Shown here: piece by piece, positions 17,801 to 26,381 of the stretch
Numbering within the stretch: position 1 is the stretch's first letter
Layout: every line of letters begins with the position of its first letter
Assembly: GCA_013289985.1 (NCBI GenBank)
Contig: JABCYW010000007.1
Span: 1-64,000 of the forward strand
Origin: Betaproteobacteria bacterium
Lineage (GTDB): Bacteria; Pseudomonadota; Gammaproteobacteria; Burkholderiales; Burkholderiaceae_C
DNA length: 64,000 bases
Reading direction: 5' to 3'
Position numbers and translations under genes: made by a program
The notes under the pieces: model-generated
Databases searched by the model: none
The model's input: the letters and a program-made list of their open reading frames with translations, nothing else
Told to the model about the DNA's origin: nothing

Positions 17801-20194
17801 ATGGCCAAGAAGCCCGCCTTCCTGCATCCACCGACGTTCGGCGCGATCCCCACGCTGGACCAGCTGATGGCCCAGGCCCAGGCCTTGCACCACGGCGGCC
17901 GCATCGCGCAGGCCGAGCCCGTCTACCGCGAGGTGCTGCGGCGTTCGCCGCGCCACGTCGACGCCTTGCACGGCCTCGGGATGCTGGCCTTCCAGGCCGG
18001 CCACCCGCAGGCGGCGGCCGACCTCATCGCGCAGGCCCTGGCCGTCGATCCGCGCGACGCGAGCGCGCACGGCAACCTCGGCTACGCGCTGCACACGCTG
18101 GGCCGCCACGACGAGGCGCTGCAAAGCCTGGAGCGCGCGCTGGCGATCCAGCCCGACATGCTGGAGGCGCTGAACAACCGCGGCAACACGCTGGGCGCGC
18201 TGGGTCGCCACGACGCCGCCGTCGCGTCGTTCGATCGCGCGCTGGCGCTGCGGCCGGACTACGTCGAGGCGGCCTACAACCGCGGCAACGTGCTGCACGC
18301 CGCCGGCCGGCTGGCCGACGCGCTGGCGGCCTACGACGCGGTGATCGCGCGCCGCGCCGACGTCGCGCAGGCCCACAACAACCGCGGACGCGTGCTGCAG
18401 GACCTGGCCCGCCACGACGAGGCGCTGGCGAGCTACGAACGCGCCGTCGCGCTGGTGCCGGCCTACGCGAACGCCATCGTCGGCCGCGGCACGGCGCGGC
18501 TCGCGCTGGAACGGCCGGCCGAGGCGCTGGCCGACTTCGACGCGGCGCTGCGCCTGGAGCCGCAGAACGCGTCGGCGCACGAGGGCCGGGGCGGCGCGCT
18601 GCTGGCGCTGCGGCGCAACGAGGACGCGCTGCGGGCCTTCACGCGCTGCCTGGAGATCGACGCCGCGCGCCTGGACGCCCGCATCCAGCGCGGCAACGTG
18701 CTGGCCGCGCTGCGCCGGCCCGCCGAGGCCATCGCCGATTTCGACGTGGTGCTCGCGGCCACGCCCGACGCCGCCGGCGTCGCGTGCAATCGCGGCAACG
18801 CGTTGCTCGAGCTCAAGCGCTACGACGAGGCGGCGCTCGCGTTCGAACGCGTGCAGGCGCTGGACGCGGCCTATCCGTACGTCGTCGGCAAGCGCCTGTA
18901 CGCGCAGGCGATGGCCTGCGACTGGCGCGGGCTCGACGCGCTCCTGGCTCAGGTCGAACAGGGCCTGGCCGCGGGCCGGCCGACGATCGAGCCCTTCGCC
19001 TACGCGGCCATCGCCACCGACCCGATGGCCGCGCGGCGTTGCGCCGAGCTGTTCGCGGCCGACCAGTTCCCCGTGCGGCCCGCGCTGGTGGCGCCGGGCA
19101 CGCGGCCCGCGAACGCGAAGATCCGCATCGGCTACCTCGGCGGCGAGTTCCGCGACCAGGCCACGTCCATCCTCGCGGTGGAGCTGTTCGAGCTGCACGA
19201 CCGCGAGCGTTTCGAGGTCATCGCGTTCGACAACGGCTGGGACGACGGCAGCGCGCTGCGCCGGCGCCTGGACGCCGCGTTCGACGAGATCCTGGACATC
19301 TCCGGGCTGGCCGACGACGCGGCGGCGCGGGCCATCGCCGATCGCCGCATCGACATCCTCGTGAACCTCAACGGCTGGTTCGGCCTCGGCCGCACCGGCG
19401 TGTTCGCGCGGCGGCCGGCGCCGGTGCAGGTGAACTACCTCGGCTTCCCGGGCACGCTGGGCGCGCCGTACCTGGACGCGATCATCGCCGACGCGCACGT
19501 GATTCCCGCGGGCGAGGAGGGCGCGTTCGTCGAGCGCGTGCTGCGCCTGCCCGACAGCTACCAGCCCAACGATCGCCGGCGCGCCATCGCCGCGCCGCCC
19601 ACGCGCGCCGAGCTGGGCCTGCCGGCCGATGCGATGGTGTTCGCGTGCTTCAACAACACCTACAAGATCATGCCGGCCACGTTCGCGGCGTGGATGCGCA
19701 TCCTGGCGAGCGTCGAGGGCAGCGTGCTGTGGCTGCTGCAGGACAACGACGCGGCCACGGCCAACCTGCGCGCCGCGGCGGCGGACCGGGGCATCGCGCC
19801 CGAACGCCTGCACTTCGCGCCGCGCATCCGGCTGGCCGAGCACCTCGCGCGCCATGCGTGCGCCGACCTGTTCCTGGACACGCTGCCCTACAACGCGCAC
19901 ACCACCGCCAGCGATGCGCTGTGGGCCGGGCTGCCGGTGCTGTCGTGCCGGGGCCCGACGTTCCCGGGCCGCGTCGGCGCGAGCCTGCTCGCTGCGCTGG
20001 GCCTGGCCGACGAGCTGCTGGTGGAGGACGCGGCGGGCTACGAGTCGCGTGCCGTCGCGCTCGCGCGCGACCCCGCGCGCCTGGCCGGCGTGCGCGCGCG
20101 TCTCGCGCAGGCGCGCACGACGGCGCCGCTGTTCGACACGCCCGCCTACGCGCGGGCGCTGGAGCGGGCCTACGCGTCCTTGATCAGCGGCTGA
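17801..20194 (+). CDS. TPR-repeat protein with SPINDLY/OGT-type glycosyltransferase domain (GT41)
   Basis: A 797-residue protein. Residues 18 to about 375 are some ten tetratricopeptide repeats (AHGNLGYALHTLGRHDEAL, AYNRGNVLHAAGRLADALA and so on). Residues 430-797 are a GT41 domain: RIGYLGGEFRDQATS, VQVNYLGFPGTLGAPYLD, FNNTYKIMPATFAAWMRIL and DLFLDTLPYNAHTTASDALWAGLPV. The lysine in NTYK, needed for UDP binding in OGT, is kept, but the histidine that follows the FR motif in canonical enzymes is replaced by glutamine. It probably adds a sugar from a UDP- or GDP-donor to protein serine/threonine. The 3' end overlaps the convergent TetR gene by 25 bases. Confidence 0.88.
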   Translation: MAKKPAFLHPPTFGAIPTLDQLMAQAQALHHGGRIAQAEPVYREVLRRSPRHVDALHGLGMLAFQAGHPQAAADLIAQALAVDPRDASAHGNLGYALHTLGRHDEALQSLERALAIQPDMLEALNNRGNTLGALGRHDAAVASFDRALALRPDYVEAAYNRGNVLHAAGRLADALAAYDAVIARRADVAQAHNNRGRVLQDLARHDEALASYERAVALVPAYANAIVGRGTARLALERPAEALADFDAALRLEPQNASAHEGRGGALLALRRNEDALRAFTRCLEIDAARLDARIQRGNVLAALRRPAEAIADFDVVLAATPDAAGVACNRGNALLELKRYDEAALAFERVQALDAAYPYVVGKRLYAQAMACDWRGLDALLAQVEQGLAAGRPTIEPFAYAAIATDPMAARRCAELFAADQFPVRPALVAPGTRPANAKIRIGYLGGEFRDQATSILAVELFELHDRERFEVIAFDNGWDDGSALRRRLDAAFDEILDISGLADDAAARAIADRRIDILVNLNGWFGLGRTGVFARRPAPVQVNYLGFPGTLGAPYLDAIIADAHVIPAGEEGAFVERVLRLPDSYQPNDRRRAIAAPPTRAELGLPADAMVFACFNNTYKIMPATFAAWMRILASVEGSVLWLLQDNDAATANLRAAAADRGIAPERLHFAPRIRLAEHLARHACADLFLDTLPYNAHTTASDALWAGLPVLSCRGPTFPGRVGASLLAALGLADELLVEDAAGYESRAVALARDPARLAGVRARLAQARTTAPLFDTPAYARALERAYASLISG

Positions 20195-20880
20195 GAGGAG
20201 CCGGTCTCGCGCCGCAGCTGCGCCACCTGCGTCGTCACCATGTTCGACATCACCGTGGCCACCTCCTCGGCGTCGAGGGCGGCGTCGTCCACCAGCAGTT
20301 CCTGCGCCGAGTACATCACCTCGATGGCCAGGCGCGACACCAGGCGCACGCGCGCCTGCGGCACCGCGGGCCAGGCCACCGCGAAGGCGGCCACCACCAG
20401 CCCGGTGACGTGATCGTGCGACTCGATGCGCACCGGCGCCAGCGACGGCACCGCGCGCAGCGCCCGCGTGATCCATTCGCCGGCGATCGCCTTGCGGGTG
20501 ATCGCCAGCGTTTCCAGGAACAGCTGGCGCAGGCGCTCCTCGAACCGGGCCGCCGGCAGCTTCATGGTGGCCGGCGAGGCCCACTTCTCCAGCAGGTCGT
20601 TCTGGCTCATCATCAGCCGCACGCCGAGCTCGGCCAGCACCGCGTACTTGTTCGGGTAGTAGCGGTAGAGCGCGGGCGGCGACAGTCCGGCGCGCTCGCA
20701 GATCAGGTTGGTCGACAGCCGCTCGATGCCTACCTCGCCCAGCAGGTTGGCCGCCGCATCCAGGATGCGCTCGCAGGTTTCCAGCGCTCGCGTCTGAGTG
20801 GGCGCTCGCTTTCTGTCGAGTTCCACCCCGCCGGTCACGGGCGTCGGCGGATCGGCGGAGGCGTTGGTCTTGCGCGGCAT
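20170..20880 (-). CDS. TetR-family transcriptional regulator
   Basis: A 236-residue regulator. The N-terminal helix-turn-helix spans about residues 35-80 (ILDAAANLLGEVGIERLSTNLICERAGLSPPALYRYYPNKYAVLAEL), the classic TetR pattern with the YRYYPNK recognition end. The C-terminal ligand domain is unassigned. It is divergent from the beta-helix/cytochrome/TonB-receptor operon with 202 bases between starts, so that operon is the likeliest target. TACACT at about 33 bases before its ATG may be its own -10. Ligand unknown. Confidence 0.88.
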   Translation of the reverse strand: MPRKTNASADPPTPVTGGVELDRKRAPTQTRALETCERILDAAANLLGEVGIERLSTNLICERAGLSPPALYRYYPNKYAVLAELGVRLMMSQNDLLEKWASPATMKLPAARFEERLRQLFLETLAITRKAIAGEWITRALRAVPSLAPVRIESHDHVTGLVVAAFAVAWPAVPQARVRLVSRLAIEVMYSAQELLVDDAALDAEEVATVMSNMVTTQVAQLRRETGSSQPLIKDA

Positions 20881-20953
20881 GTCGGTGGTGGGGGTGGCGT
20901 GGGGGGGAGTGTATCCACGGTGTAGTCAAGGCCAGGCGCGGCCAATACAGTAG

Positions 20954-20992
20954 CCATGACTATGGTGTTCCCCTTGTCGAATTTTGCAATTC
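20954..20992. promoter_or_regulatory. two short palindromes in the TetR/beta-helix intergenic region
   Basis: CCAT-GACT-ATGG (20954-20965) and GAATT-TTGC-AATTC (20979-20992) lie in the 202-base divergent region. Either could be part of a TetR operator. The region is AT-richer than its surroundings and must hold both promoters. TATCTT near 21030 may be the forward -10. Confidence 0.3.
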
Positions 20993-21082
20993 AGGGAAAG
21001 CACCAAAGTCAAGAACGGTAGCTGTTGCTATCTTTTGAGCTGTCGCTTCCGCACCCAGCGACGCGCCGCCAGCGAGGAACCC

Positions 21083-22399
21083 ATGCATCCATTCCGCCAG
21101 TCCCGTGCCCGATTCGTCCCGATTCTTGCCGCATCGGCGCTCGCCGCGCTCGCGGCAATGGGCGGTTGCAGCAAATCCTCCACGGATCCGAACGTCCGTG
21201 TCGGCGACCTGCCGGTGGACACGGCCTTCGCCAAGAAGCTGCAGGAGCAACTGCTCGACGCCAAGCCTGGCTCGGTCATCGAGATCCCCGCCGGCCATTA
21301 CCACCTCGATCGCGGCCTGTCGCTGCGCGTCAACGGCGTCACGATCCGCGGCGCCGGCATGGAGCAGACCATCCTGTCGTTCCGCGACCAGGTGGCGGGT
21401 CCCGAGGGGCTGCTGGCGCAGGCGAGCGACTTCACCATCGAGGGACTCACCATCGAGGACACCAAGGGCGACGCGCTCAAGATCAACAGCGGCGAGAACA
21501 TCACGATCCGCGGCGTGCGCGTGCGCTGGACGGACGGCCCCAAGACCACCAACGGCGCCTACGGCCTGTACCCGGTCAAGACGAAGAACGTGCTGATCGA
21601 GAACTCGCAGTCGTTCGGCGCGGCCGACGCCGGCATCTACGTGGGCCAGTCGAAGAACGTCATCGTGCGCGGCTGCCGTGCCGAGCAGAACGTGGCCGGC
21701 ATCGAGATCGAGAACACCATCGACGCCGACGTGCACGACAACGTGGCCACCGGCAACACCGGCGGCATCCTCGTGTTCAACATGCCCAACCTGTCCCAGC
21801 CGGGGCACAGCACGCGCGTGTTCCACAACAAGGTGGACGCCAACAACCTGGGCAACTTCGGCGCCAAGGGCACGGCCGTCTCCAGCGTGCCGGCCGGCTC
21901 CGGCGTGGTGGTGAACTCGAACTCGCTGGTGGAGATCTTCGACAACGACGTCACCAACAACGTCACCGCCAACGTCATCATCTCCAGCTACTTCTCCACC
22001 GGCTACTTCAACACCAAGGGCGTGCAGCCCAACTACGACCCGTACCCGCGCGGCATCCACGTGCACGGCAACCGGTTCTCCGGCGGCGGCGATTCGCCGG
22101 ACGGCATGGACCTGAAGGTGCTCAAGACGGCGATGTTCGGCCTGAACGGCCACTTCCCCGACGTGCTGTGGGACGGCTACGCGGACGCCGCGCGCGCGAA
22201 CGTGCCCGAGGAGCGCATCTGCGTCGACGCCACCGCATCGGGCGTGCTCGACGCCGACGGCCCCAACAAGTACAAGAACCCGCGCCTGATCAACGAGGCC
22301 GTGCGCTGCAAGCTCGCGCCGCTGTCGCCGGCCACGGCCACGGGTGTCGCCGGTGCGCCGCCGTCCGCCAGCCCCGCCGCGTCCCCCGCCTCGGTCTGA
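21083..22399 (+). CDS. parallel beta-helix repeat lipoprotein (TIGR03805-like)
   Basis: A 438-residue exported protein. The N-terminus RFVPILAASALAALAAMGGC is a likely lipoprotein signal with C29 as the acylated residue. Residues 55-340 are short turns of a right-handed parallel beta-helix (VTIRGAGMEQTIL, FTIEGLTIEDTKGDALKI, ITIRGVRVRW, VLIENSQSFGAADAGIYVGQSKNVIVRGC, AGIEIENTIDADVHDNVATGNTGGI). The C-terminal 20 residues are Ala/Pro/Ser-rich. It matches, from memory, the TIGR03805 family, described as occurring beside a second uncharacterised exported family, here the next gene. Its role is unknown; beta-helix proteins often bind or cleave polysaccharide, but no catalytic residues are evident. 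Confidence 0.85.
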   Translation: MHPFRQSRARFVPILAASALAALAAMGGCSKSSTDPNVRVGDLPVDTAFAKKLQEQLLDAKPGSVIEIPAGHYHLDRGLSLRVNGVTIRGAGMEQTILSFRDQVAGPEGLLAQASDFTIEGLTIEDTKGDALKINSGENITIRGVRVRWTDGPKTTNGAYGLYPVKTKNVLIENSQSFGAADAGIYVGQSKNVIVRGCRAEQNVAGIEIENTIDADVHDNVATGNTGGILVFNMPNLSQPGHSTRVFHNKVDANNLGNFGAKGTAVSSVPAGSGVVVNSNSLVEIFDNDVTNNVTANVIISSYFSTGYFNTKGVQPNYDPYPRGIHVHGNRFSGGGDSPDGMDLKVLKTAMFGLNGHFPDVLWDGYADAARANVPEERICVDATASGVLDADGPNKYKNPRLINEAVRCKLAPLSPATATGVAGAPPSASPAASPASV

Positions 22400-22412
22400 T
22401 CCGTCCGTTCCC

Positions 22413-23561
22413 ATGCGCGTGAATTTCCTCCTGGCACCGGCCCTGTGCCTGCTCGCCGCGCTGGCGAGCTGCACGCGCGCGCCGGCCCCCGTCAACTTCA
22501 TCGAGCAGGGCAAGCCCGAGCACCTGTCCGAGTGGCACCTGCTCAACGTGGCCGGCGGCCGCCTCGCGCCCAACGCGGGCGTGCTGCCCTACGACCTGGT
22601 CACGCCGCTGTTCTCCGACTACGCGCACAAGCTGCGCACGGTGTGGATGCCCGCGGGCGTGTCGGCCATCTACACGGCCGACAAGGCGTTCGACTTCCCC
22701 GCCGGCACCGTGCTGACCAAGACCTTCTACTACCCGCGCGCCGGAGGCCCCGATGCCGTCCTCGAGACCTACGACGCGGAGCCGGGCGCGCCCGCAGCCG
22801 GCCTGGATCTTTCGCGCGTGCACCTGGTCGAGACCCGCGTGCTCGTGCGCCGCGCCGACGGCTGGACCGTGCTGCCCTACGTGTGGAACGCCGACCAGAG
22901 CGAGGCCGACCTGGCGCGCACGGGCGACGAGAAGGCCCTCACCCTGGTCGATGCGCAGGGCCACGGGCAGAAGTTCACGTACGTCGTGCCCAACGAGAAC
23001 CAGTGCGCCTCGTGCCACGTCACGAACCTGAAGGGCGGCGAGTTCACGCCGCTGGGCCCCAAGGCGCGCAACCTGAACCGCACGCTGGCCTATGCCGACG
23101 GCGCCGAGAACCAGATCGCGCGCTGGGTCAAGGCCGGCTTCCTCACGGGCGTGCCCGCGGGTGAACTGCCGCGCGCCGCCGACTGGCGCGACCCGCGGCA
23201 GCCGCTGGCCGACCGCGCGCGCACCTACCTCGACGTCAACTGCGCGCACTGCCACCAGGCCGGCGGCACTGCCAGCAACACCTCGCTGCGCCTCGATTCG
23301 CTCGGGCCGGCCGACTGGTCGCTGGGCCTGTGCAAGCCGTCGGTGGCCGCCGGCAAGGGCACCGGCGACCGCATCCACGACATCGTGCCGGGCAAGCCGG
23401 ACGACTCCATCCTGCCCTACCGGCTCGCGAGCACGGAAGGCGGCGTGATGATGCCCGAGCTGGGCCGCAGCACGGTGCACCAGGAAGGCGTGCAGCTGAT
23501 CCGCGACTGGATCGCCGCCACGCCCGGACATTGCCAGGACACCACTCCTCAGAAGGACTGA
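22413..23561 (+). CDS. SO2930/HNE_0200-family diheme c-type cytochrome lipoprotein
   Basis: A 382-residue exported protein with lipobox LAALASC (C20). The middle is a beta-rich domain of unknown function (VLPYDLVTPLFSDYAHKLRTVWMP, AFDFPAGTVLTKTFYYP). Two haem-attachment motifs follow, CASCH at 198-202 and CAHCH at 277-281, with methionines in GGVMMPELG near residue 358 as possible axial ligands. It therefore carries two c-type haems outside the inner membrane. The pairing with a beta-helix protein is the known TIGR03805/TIGR03806 neighbourhood. It begins 13 bases after that gene and ends 1 base before the TonB-receptor gene. Biochemical function is unknown. Confidence 0.87.
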   Translation: MRVNFLLAPALCLLAALASCTRAPAPVNFIEQGKPEHLSEWHLLNVAGGRLAPNAGVLPYDLVTPLFSDYAHKLRTVWMPAGVSAIYTADKAFDFPAGTVLTKTFYYPRAGGPDAVLETYDAEPGAPAAGLDLSRVHLVETRVLVRRADGWTVLPYVWNADQSEADLARTGDEKALTLVDAQGHGQKFTYVVPNENQCASCHVTNLKGGEFTPLGPKARNLNRTLAYADGAENQIARWVKAGFLTGVPAGELPRAADWRDPRQPLADRARTYLDVNCAHCHQAGGTASNTSLRLDSLGPADWSLGLCKPSVAAGKGTGDRIHDIVPGKPDDSILPYRLASTEGGVMMPELGRSTVHQEGVQLIRDWIAATPGHCQDTTPQKD

Positions 23562-23562
23562 C

Positions 23563-26049
23563 ATGCAACGACACCCCGCACGCCATCCGACCTCCGTCGC
23601 CCTTGCCGTGGCCGCCCTGGCCGCGGTGCTCGCGGGCGCGAGCACCGGCGCCCGCGCGCAGGCGGCCGCGCCCGCGCCCGATGCTGCGGCCTCCGCGCCC
23701 ACCGGGGATCCGCAGGTCGTCACCGTCACGGCGCAGGGGCGCAAGCAGGAAGTCCAGAAGGTGCCGATCGCGATCCAGCTGGTCGGACCGCAGGACATCG
23801 CCAAGGTGGGCGCGGTCAACCTGGCGCAGGTGGCCGACTTCGTGCCGGGCCTGTCCATCGACGCGAGCCAGCCCACGCAGCCCAGCTACGCGCTGCGCGG
23901 ACTGGGCAACGGCGACTTCGGCATCGGCACCGACGCGCCGGTGGGCGTGTACGTCAACGGCATCTACACCGGCAAGACCGGCGGCGCGCTGCTGAACTTC
24001 AACGACGTCAAGCGCGTGGAGGTGCTCAAGGGCCCGCAGGGCACGCTGTTCGGCCGCAACAGCGCCGGCGGAGCGATCTCCATCATCACCAACGATCCCG
24101 ACGGCAACCACCTGGTCTCGGGCCTGGTGCGCGCGGGCAACTACGGCACGGTGCACGCCGAGGGCGTGCTCAACCAGCCGCTGGGCGAGGACCTGAGCCT
24201 GCGCATCTCGGCGGTGGGCGAGAAGAGCGACGGCTGGGCCACCAACACCGTCGACGGCAAGAAGAACCCGCAGTCGCACACCTGGGGCACGCGCATCGGC
24301 GCGCGCTGGTCGCCTTCGGAAGACACGAGCGCCGTCCTCACCTGGGAGCACGAGGATCTGAACGAGCGGCCGCGCCCGACCTGGGCCGTGGCCACCTCGG
24401 ACGGCGCGGGCGGCGTCGCGTCGTGGATCGACCCGCGGCACGCGCCGCTCGCCAACGACGTCGTCGGCGGCAAGGAGGCGCGCCTGTTCAACGGCATGAA
24501 CCTGCGCGTCGAGCACGAGCTGAGCGACAAGATCCTGCTGACCTCCACCACGGGCTGGCGCCACTTCAATTCCGTCAACCTCGAGGACAACGACGGCACC
24601 GCCAACCCGGCCACCTACCTGGCCACCGGCAACTTCGAGAAGAGCACCACCTTCGAGCAGGAATTCCGCCTCAACGGCAAGAGCAGGACAGCCGACTGGC
24701 TGGTCGGCGCCAGCTTCGCCAGCGAGCGCTCCGCGCAGACCAGCCGCGTGGACACCAACACCACCACGCTCGACCCGGTGCTCTACCAGATCCTCAACAG
24801 CGATCCGAGCACCGCGGTGCCGGCGCCGCCGTTCGCGCTGCTCACCGGCATCGGCCAGATGGCCGGCCTCACGGGCTTCGACCTGCTGGGCCAGGACTGG
24901 AAGGAAGGCATCCAGAACACGTTGAAGGCGCACTCGGAGGCGCTGATGGGCGACGTCATCTGGCACGTGGGCGACAAGACCAACGTGACCACCGGCGTGC
25001 GCTTCACGCAGGACACCAAGAAGTTCAGCTGGTACAACCCGCTGCGCTCGGCGCCGGGGCTGGACGCGCAACTTGCGGTCCTTTCGCCGGCGTTCTTCCA
25101 GCAGCTCGTCGCCGCCGGGGCGCTCGACCCGACGACGGCCGCGGCGCTGGCCGGGCTGGCGCAGGGGCTGCAGCAGACCAACATCGAGTTCACGAACCCC
25201 GAGTGGGCGGCCGCGCCGGTCTACACGAGCAAGACCTGGCACAACACCAGCCCGCGCCTGGTCGTCGACCACCAGCTCACGCCCGACACGATGGTCTACG
25301 GCTCGGTCACGCGCGGCTACCAGGCCGGCGGCTTCAACTCGGTGAGCACGCAGGCCAACGGCGGCCGCTTCGATCCCGAGACCATCACCAGCTACGAGCT
25401 GGGCGCCAAGGGCCGCATCGCCGAGGCCGGCATCACGTACAGCGCCGCGCTGTTCCACTACCTGTTCAAGAACCTGCAGTCGATCACGCTGGATCATTCG
25501 GCGGCGGTGGCGTTCTACAACATCACGGTGAGCGACGTCGAGGCGACGGGCCTGGACGGCGAGCTCTCGTGGCAGGCCGCCGCGCCCGTGCGGCTGTACG
25601 CCAACGGCGAGTGGATCGACCAGAAGTACAAGAGCCAGGCCAACGTCTCGGCGGCCCAGCCCGACCTCACCGGCCAGCCCTACGGCACGCCCAGCCTGTC
25701 GCTGGCCGCGGGCGTCGACTTCACGGTGGCGCTGGCGGGCGGCAAGGCCGACTGGTCGCTGCAGGGCAGCCACATCGGCGCCACCCGCTGCAACGCCGCG
25801 TCGGCCTCGCAGGGCAGCTGCATCACGACGCCGGTGTTCAAGGTGGGCGAGGCCCGCAACCGGCTCGACACGCGCATCGGCTGGTCGGCGCCGGCCAACA
25901 ACTGGGGCGTGGCGCTGATCGTCAACAACCTGCTGGACAAGCGCTACGTGACGGGCCTGAGCAACCTGGCGGCCACCGTGGGCGTGCCCTACACGGCCTC
26001 CTACACGGACCCGAGAAAGATCCAGTTCGAATTCAGCGCCAAGTTGTGA
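23563..26049 (+). CDS. TonB-dependent outer-membrane receptor
   Basis: An 828-residue receptor. Residues 1-34 are a signal peptide ending in ARAQA. The plug begins VVTVTAQGRKQEVQKVPIAI at about 47 and includes YALRGLGNGDFG, GVYVNGIYTGK and VEVLKGPQGTLFGRNSAGGAISI. A beta-barrel of about 650 residues follows (GVRFTQDTKKFSWYNP, SYELGAKGRIAEAGITYSAALFHY, FNLL-type NNLLDKRYVTG). The plug type, with VPIAI and NSAGGAI, is common in receptors for hydrophobic or plant-derived compounds rather than siderophores, but this is only a tendency. The barrel ends FEFSAKL rather than in an aromatic residue. One base separates it from the cytochrome gene, so the three genes form one operon. Confidence 0.9.
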   Translation: MQRHPARHPTSVALAVAALAAVLAGASTGARAQAAAPAPDAAASAPTGDPQVVTVTAQGRKQEVQKVPIAIQLVGPQDIAKVGAVNLAQVADFVPGLSIDASQPTQPSYALRGLGNGDFGIGTDAPVGVYVNGIYTGKTGGALLNFNDVKRVEVLKGPQGTLFGRNSAGGAISIITNDPDGNHLVSGLVRAGNYGTVHAEGVLNQPLGEDLSLRISAVGEKSDGWATNTVDGKKNPQSHTWGTRIGARWSPSEDTSAVLTWEHEDLNERPRPTWAVATSDGAGGVASWIDPRHAPLANDVVGGKEARLFNGMNLRVEHELSDKILLTSTTGWRHFNSVNLEDNDGTANPATYLATGNFEKSTTFEQEFRLNGKSRTADWLVGASFASERSAQTSRVDTNTTTLDPVLYQILNSDPSTAVPAPPFALLTGIGQMAGLTGFDLLGQDWKEGIQNTLKAHSEALMGDVIWHVGDKTNVTTGVRFTQDTKKFSWYNPLRSAPGLDAQLAVLSPAFFQQLVAAGALDPTTAAALAGLAQGLQQTNIEFTNPEWAAAPVYTSKTWHNTSPRLVVDHQLTPDTMVYGSVTRGYQAGGFNSVSTQANGGRFDPETITSYELGAKGRIAEAGITYSAALFHYLFKNLQSITLDHSAAVAFYNITVSDVEATGLDGELSWQAAAPVRLYANGEWIDQKYKSQANVSAAQPDLTGQPYGTPSLSLAAGVDFTVALAGGKADWSLQGSHIGATRCNAASASQGSCITTPVFKVGEARNRLDTRIGWSAPANNWGVALIVNNLLDKRYVTGLSNLAATVGVPYTASYTDPRKIQFEFSAKL

Positions 26050-26050
26050 G

Positions 26051-26121
26051 CCCCCTCGCTCCTCCCGTCGCTGCCCCCCGCGGGGGAGCCCGGATCGGCT
26101 CGGATGCGATCCTCGCTTCCC
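26051..26121. repeat. dispersed intergenic repeat, copy 1
   Basis: This stretch begins with CCCCCTCGCTCC, contains a CCCCCGCGGGGG palindrome and ends TCGGCTCGGATGCGATCCTCGCTTCCC in pieces. It aligns with 49226-49296 with only a few mismatches. Both copies start just after the stop codon of a plus-strand gene. Confidence 0.7.
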
Positions 26122-26183
26122 GGGGGTAAGAGGTGCCATTCCCGTTGCGCCAGCCTGCCGGCGCCGAAGCGGGATTGTCCTTG

Positions 26184-26214
26184 GGGGGCGGTGGGAGCCG
26201 CCCCCATTTCTTTT
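26184..26214 (+). terminator. rho-independent terminator after the TonB-receptor operon
   Basis: An 8-bp GC stem, GGGGGCGG (26184-26191) with CCGCCCCC (26198-26205) and a 6-base loop, is followed by ATTTCTTTT. It ends the three-gene operon. Confidence 0.75.
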
Positions 26215-26235
26215 CCAGCGGTGCTTCTGGCGGGG

Positions 26236-26324
26236 TCTCTTCGCTTGAGGTTTTCCGCTTCGCGCCCGTCTCGGCGCAAGCATGGTCTCGACGTGCGCGA
26301 AGCGGAAAACCTCAAGCGAAGAGA
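26236..26324. repeat. 29-bp perfect inverted repeat between convergent operons
   Basis: Arms 26236-26264 and 26296-26324 are perfect reverse complements (central part CTTGAGGTTTTCCGCTTCGC), separated by 31 bases. It lies between the end of the first TonB-receptor operon and the end of the minus-strand binding-protein gene, so it could act as a bidirectional terminator or be a small mobile or repeated element. No T-run follows either arm. Confidence 0.75.
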
Positions 26325-26327
26325 ACA

Positions 26328-26362
26328 CAGCACGCAGCAGGCAGCACGCAGCACGCAGCACA
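26328..26362. repeat. heptamer tandem repeat (CAGCACG)x5
   Basis: Five consecutive 7-base units, CAGCACG or a one-base variant (CAGCAGG, CAGCACA), run directly after the inverted repeat and end 19 bases before the stop codon of the binding-protein gene. Units two and five differ at one base each. Confidence 0.75.
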
Positions 26363-26381
26363 ACCCCAGCAACAGTCCCTT

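Noticed and set aside
15878-20929. Very long open frames of about 1680 codons on both strands across the carbonic anhydrase to TetR region.
   Set aside because: They run out of frame or antisense to well-recognised genes and are composed of Arg/Pro/Gly/Ala-rich or His/Gln/Val-rich text. High GC removes stop codons, so these are shadows.
26328-26362. Short tandem units as a possible CRISPR array.
   Set aside because: Units are 7 bases with no spacers and no cas genes are nearby.
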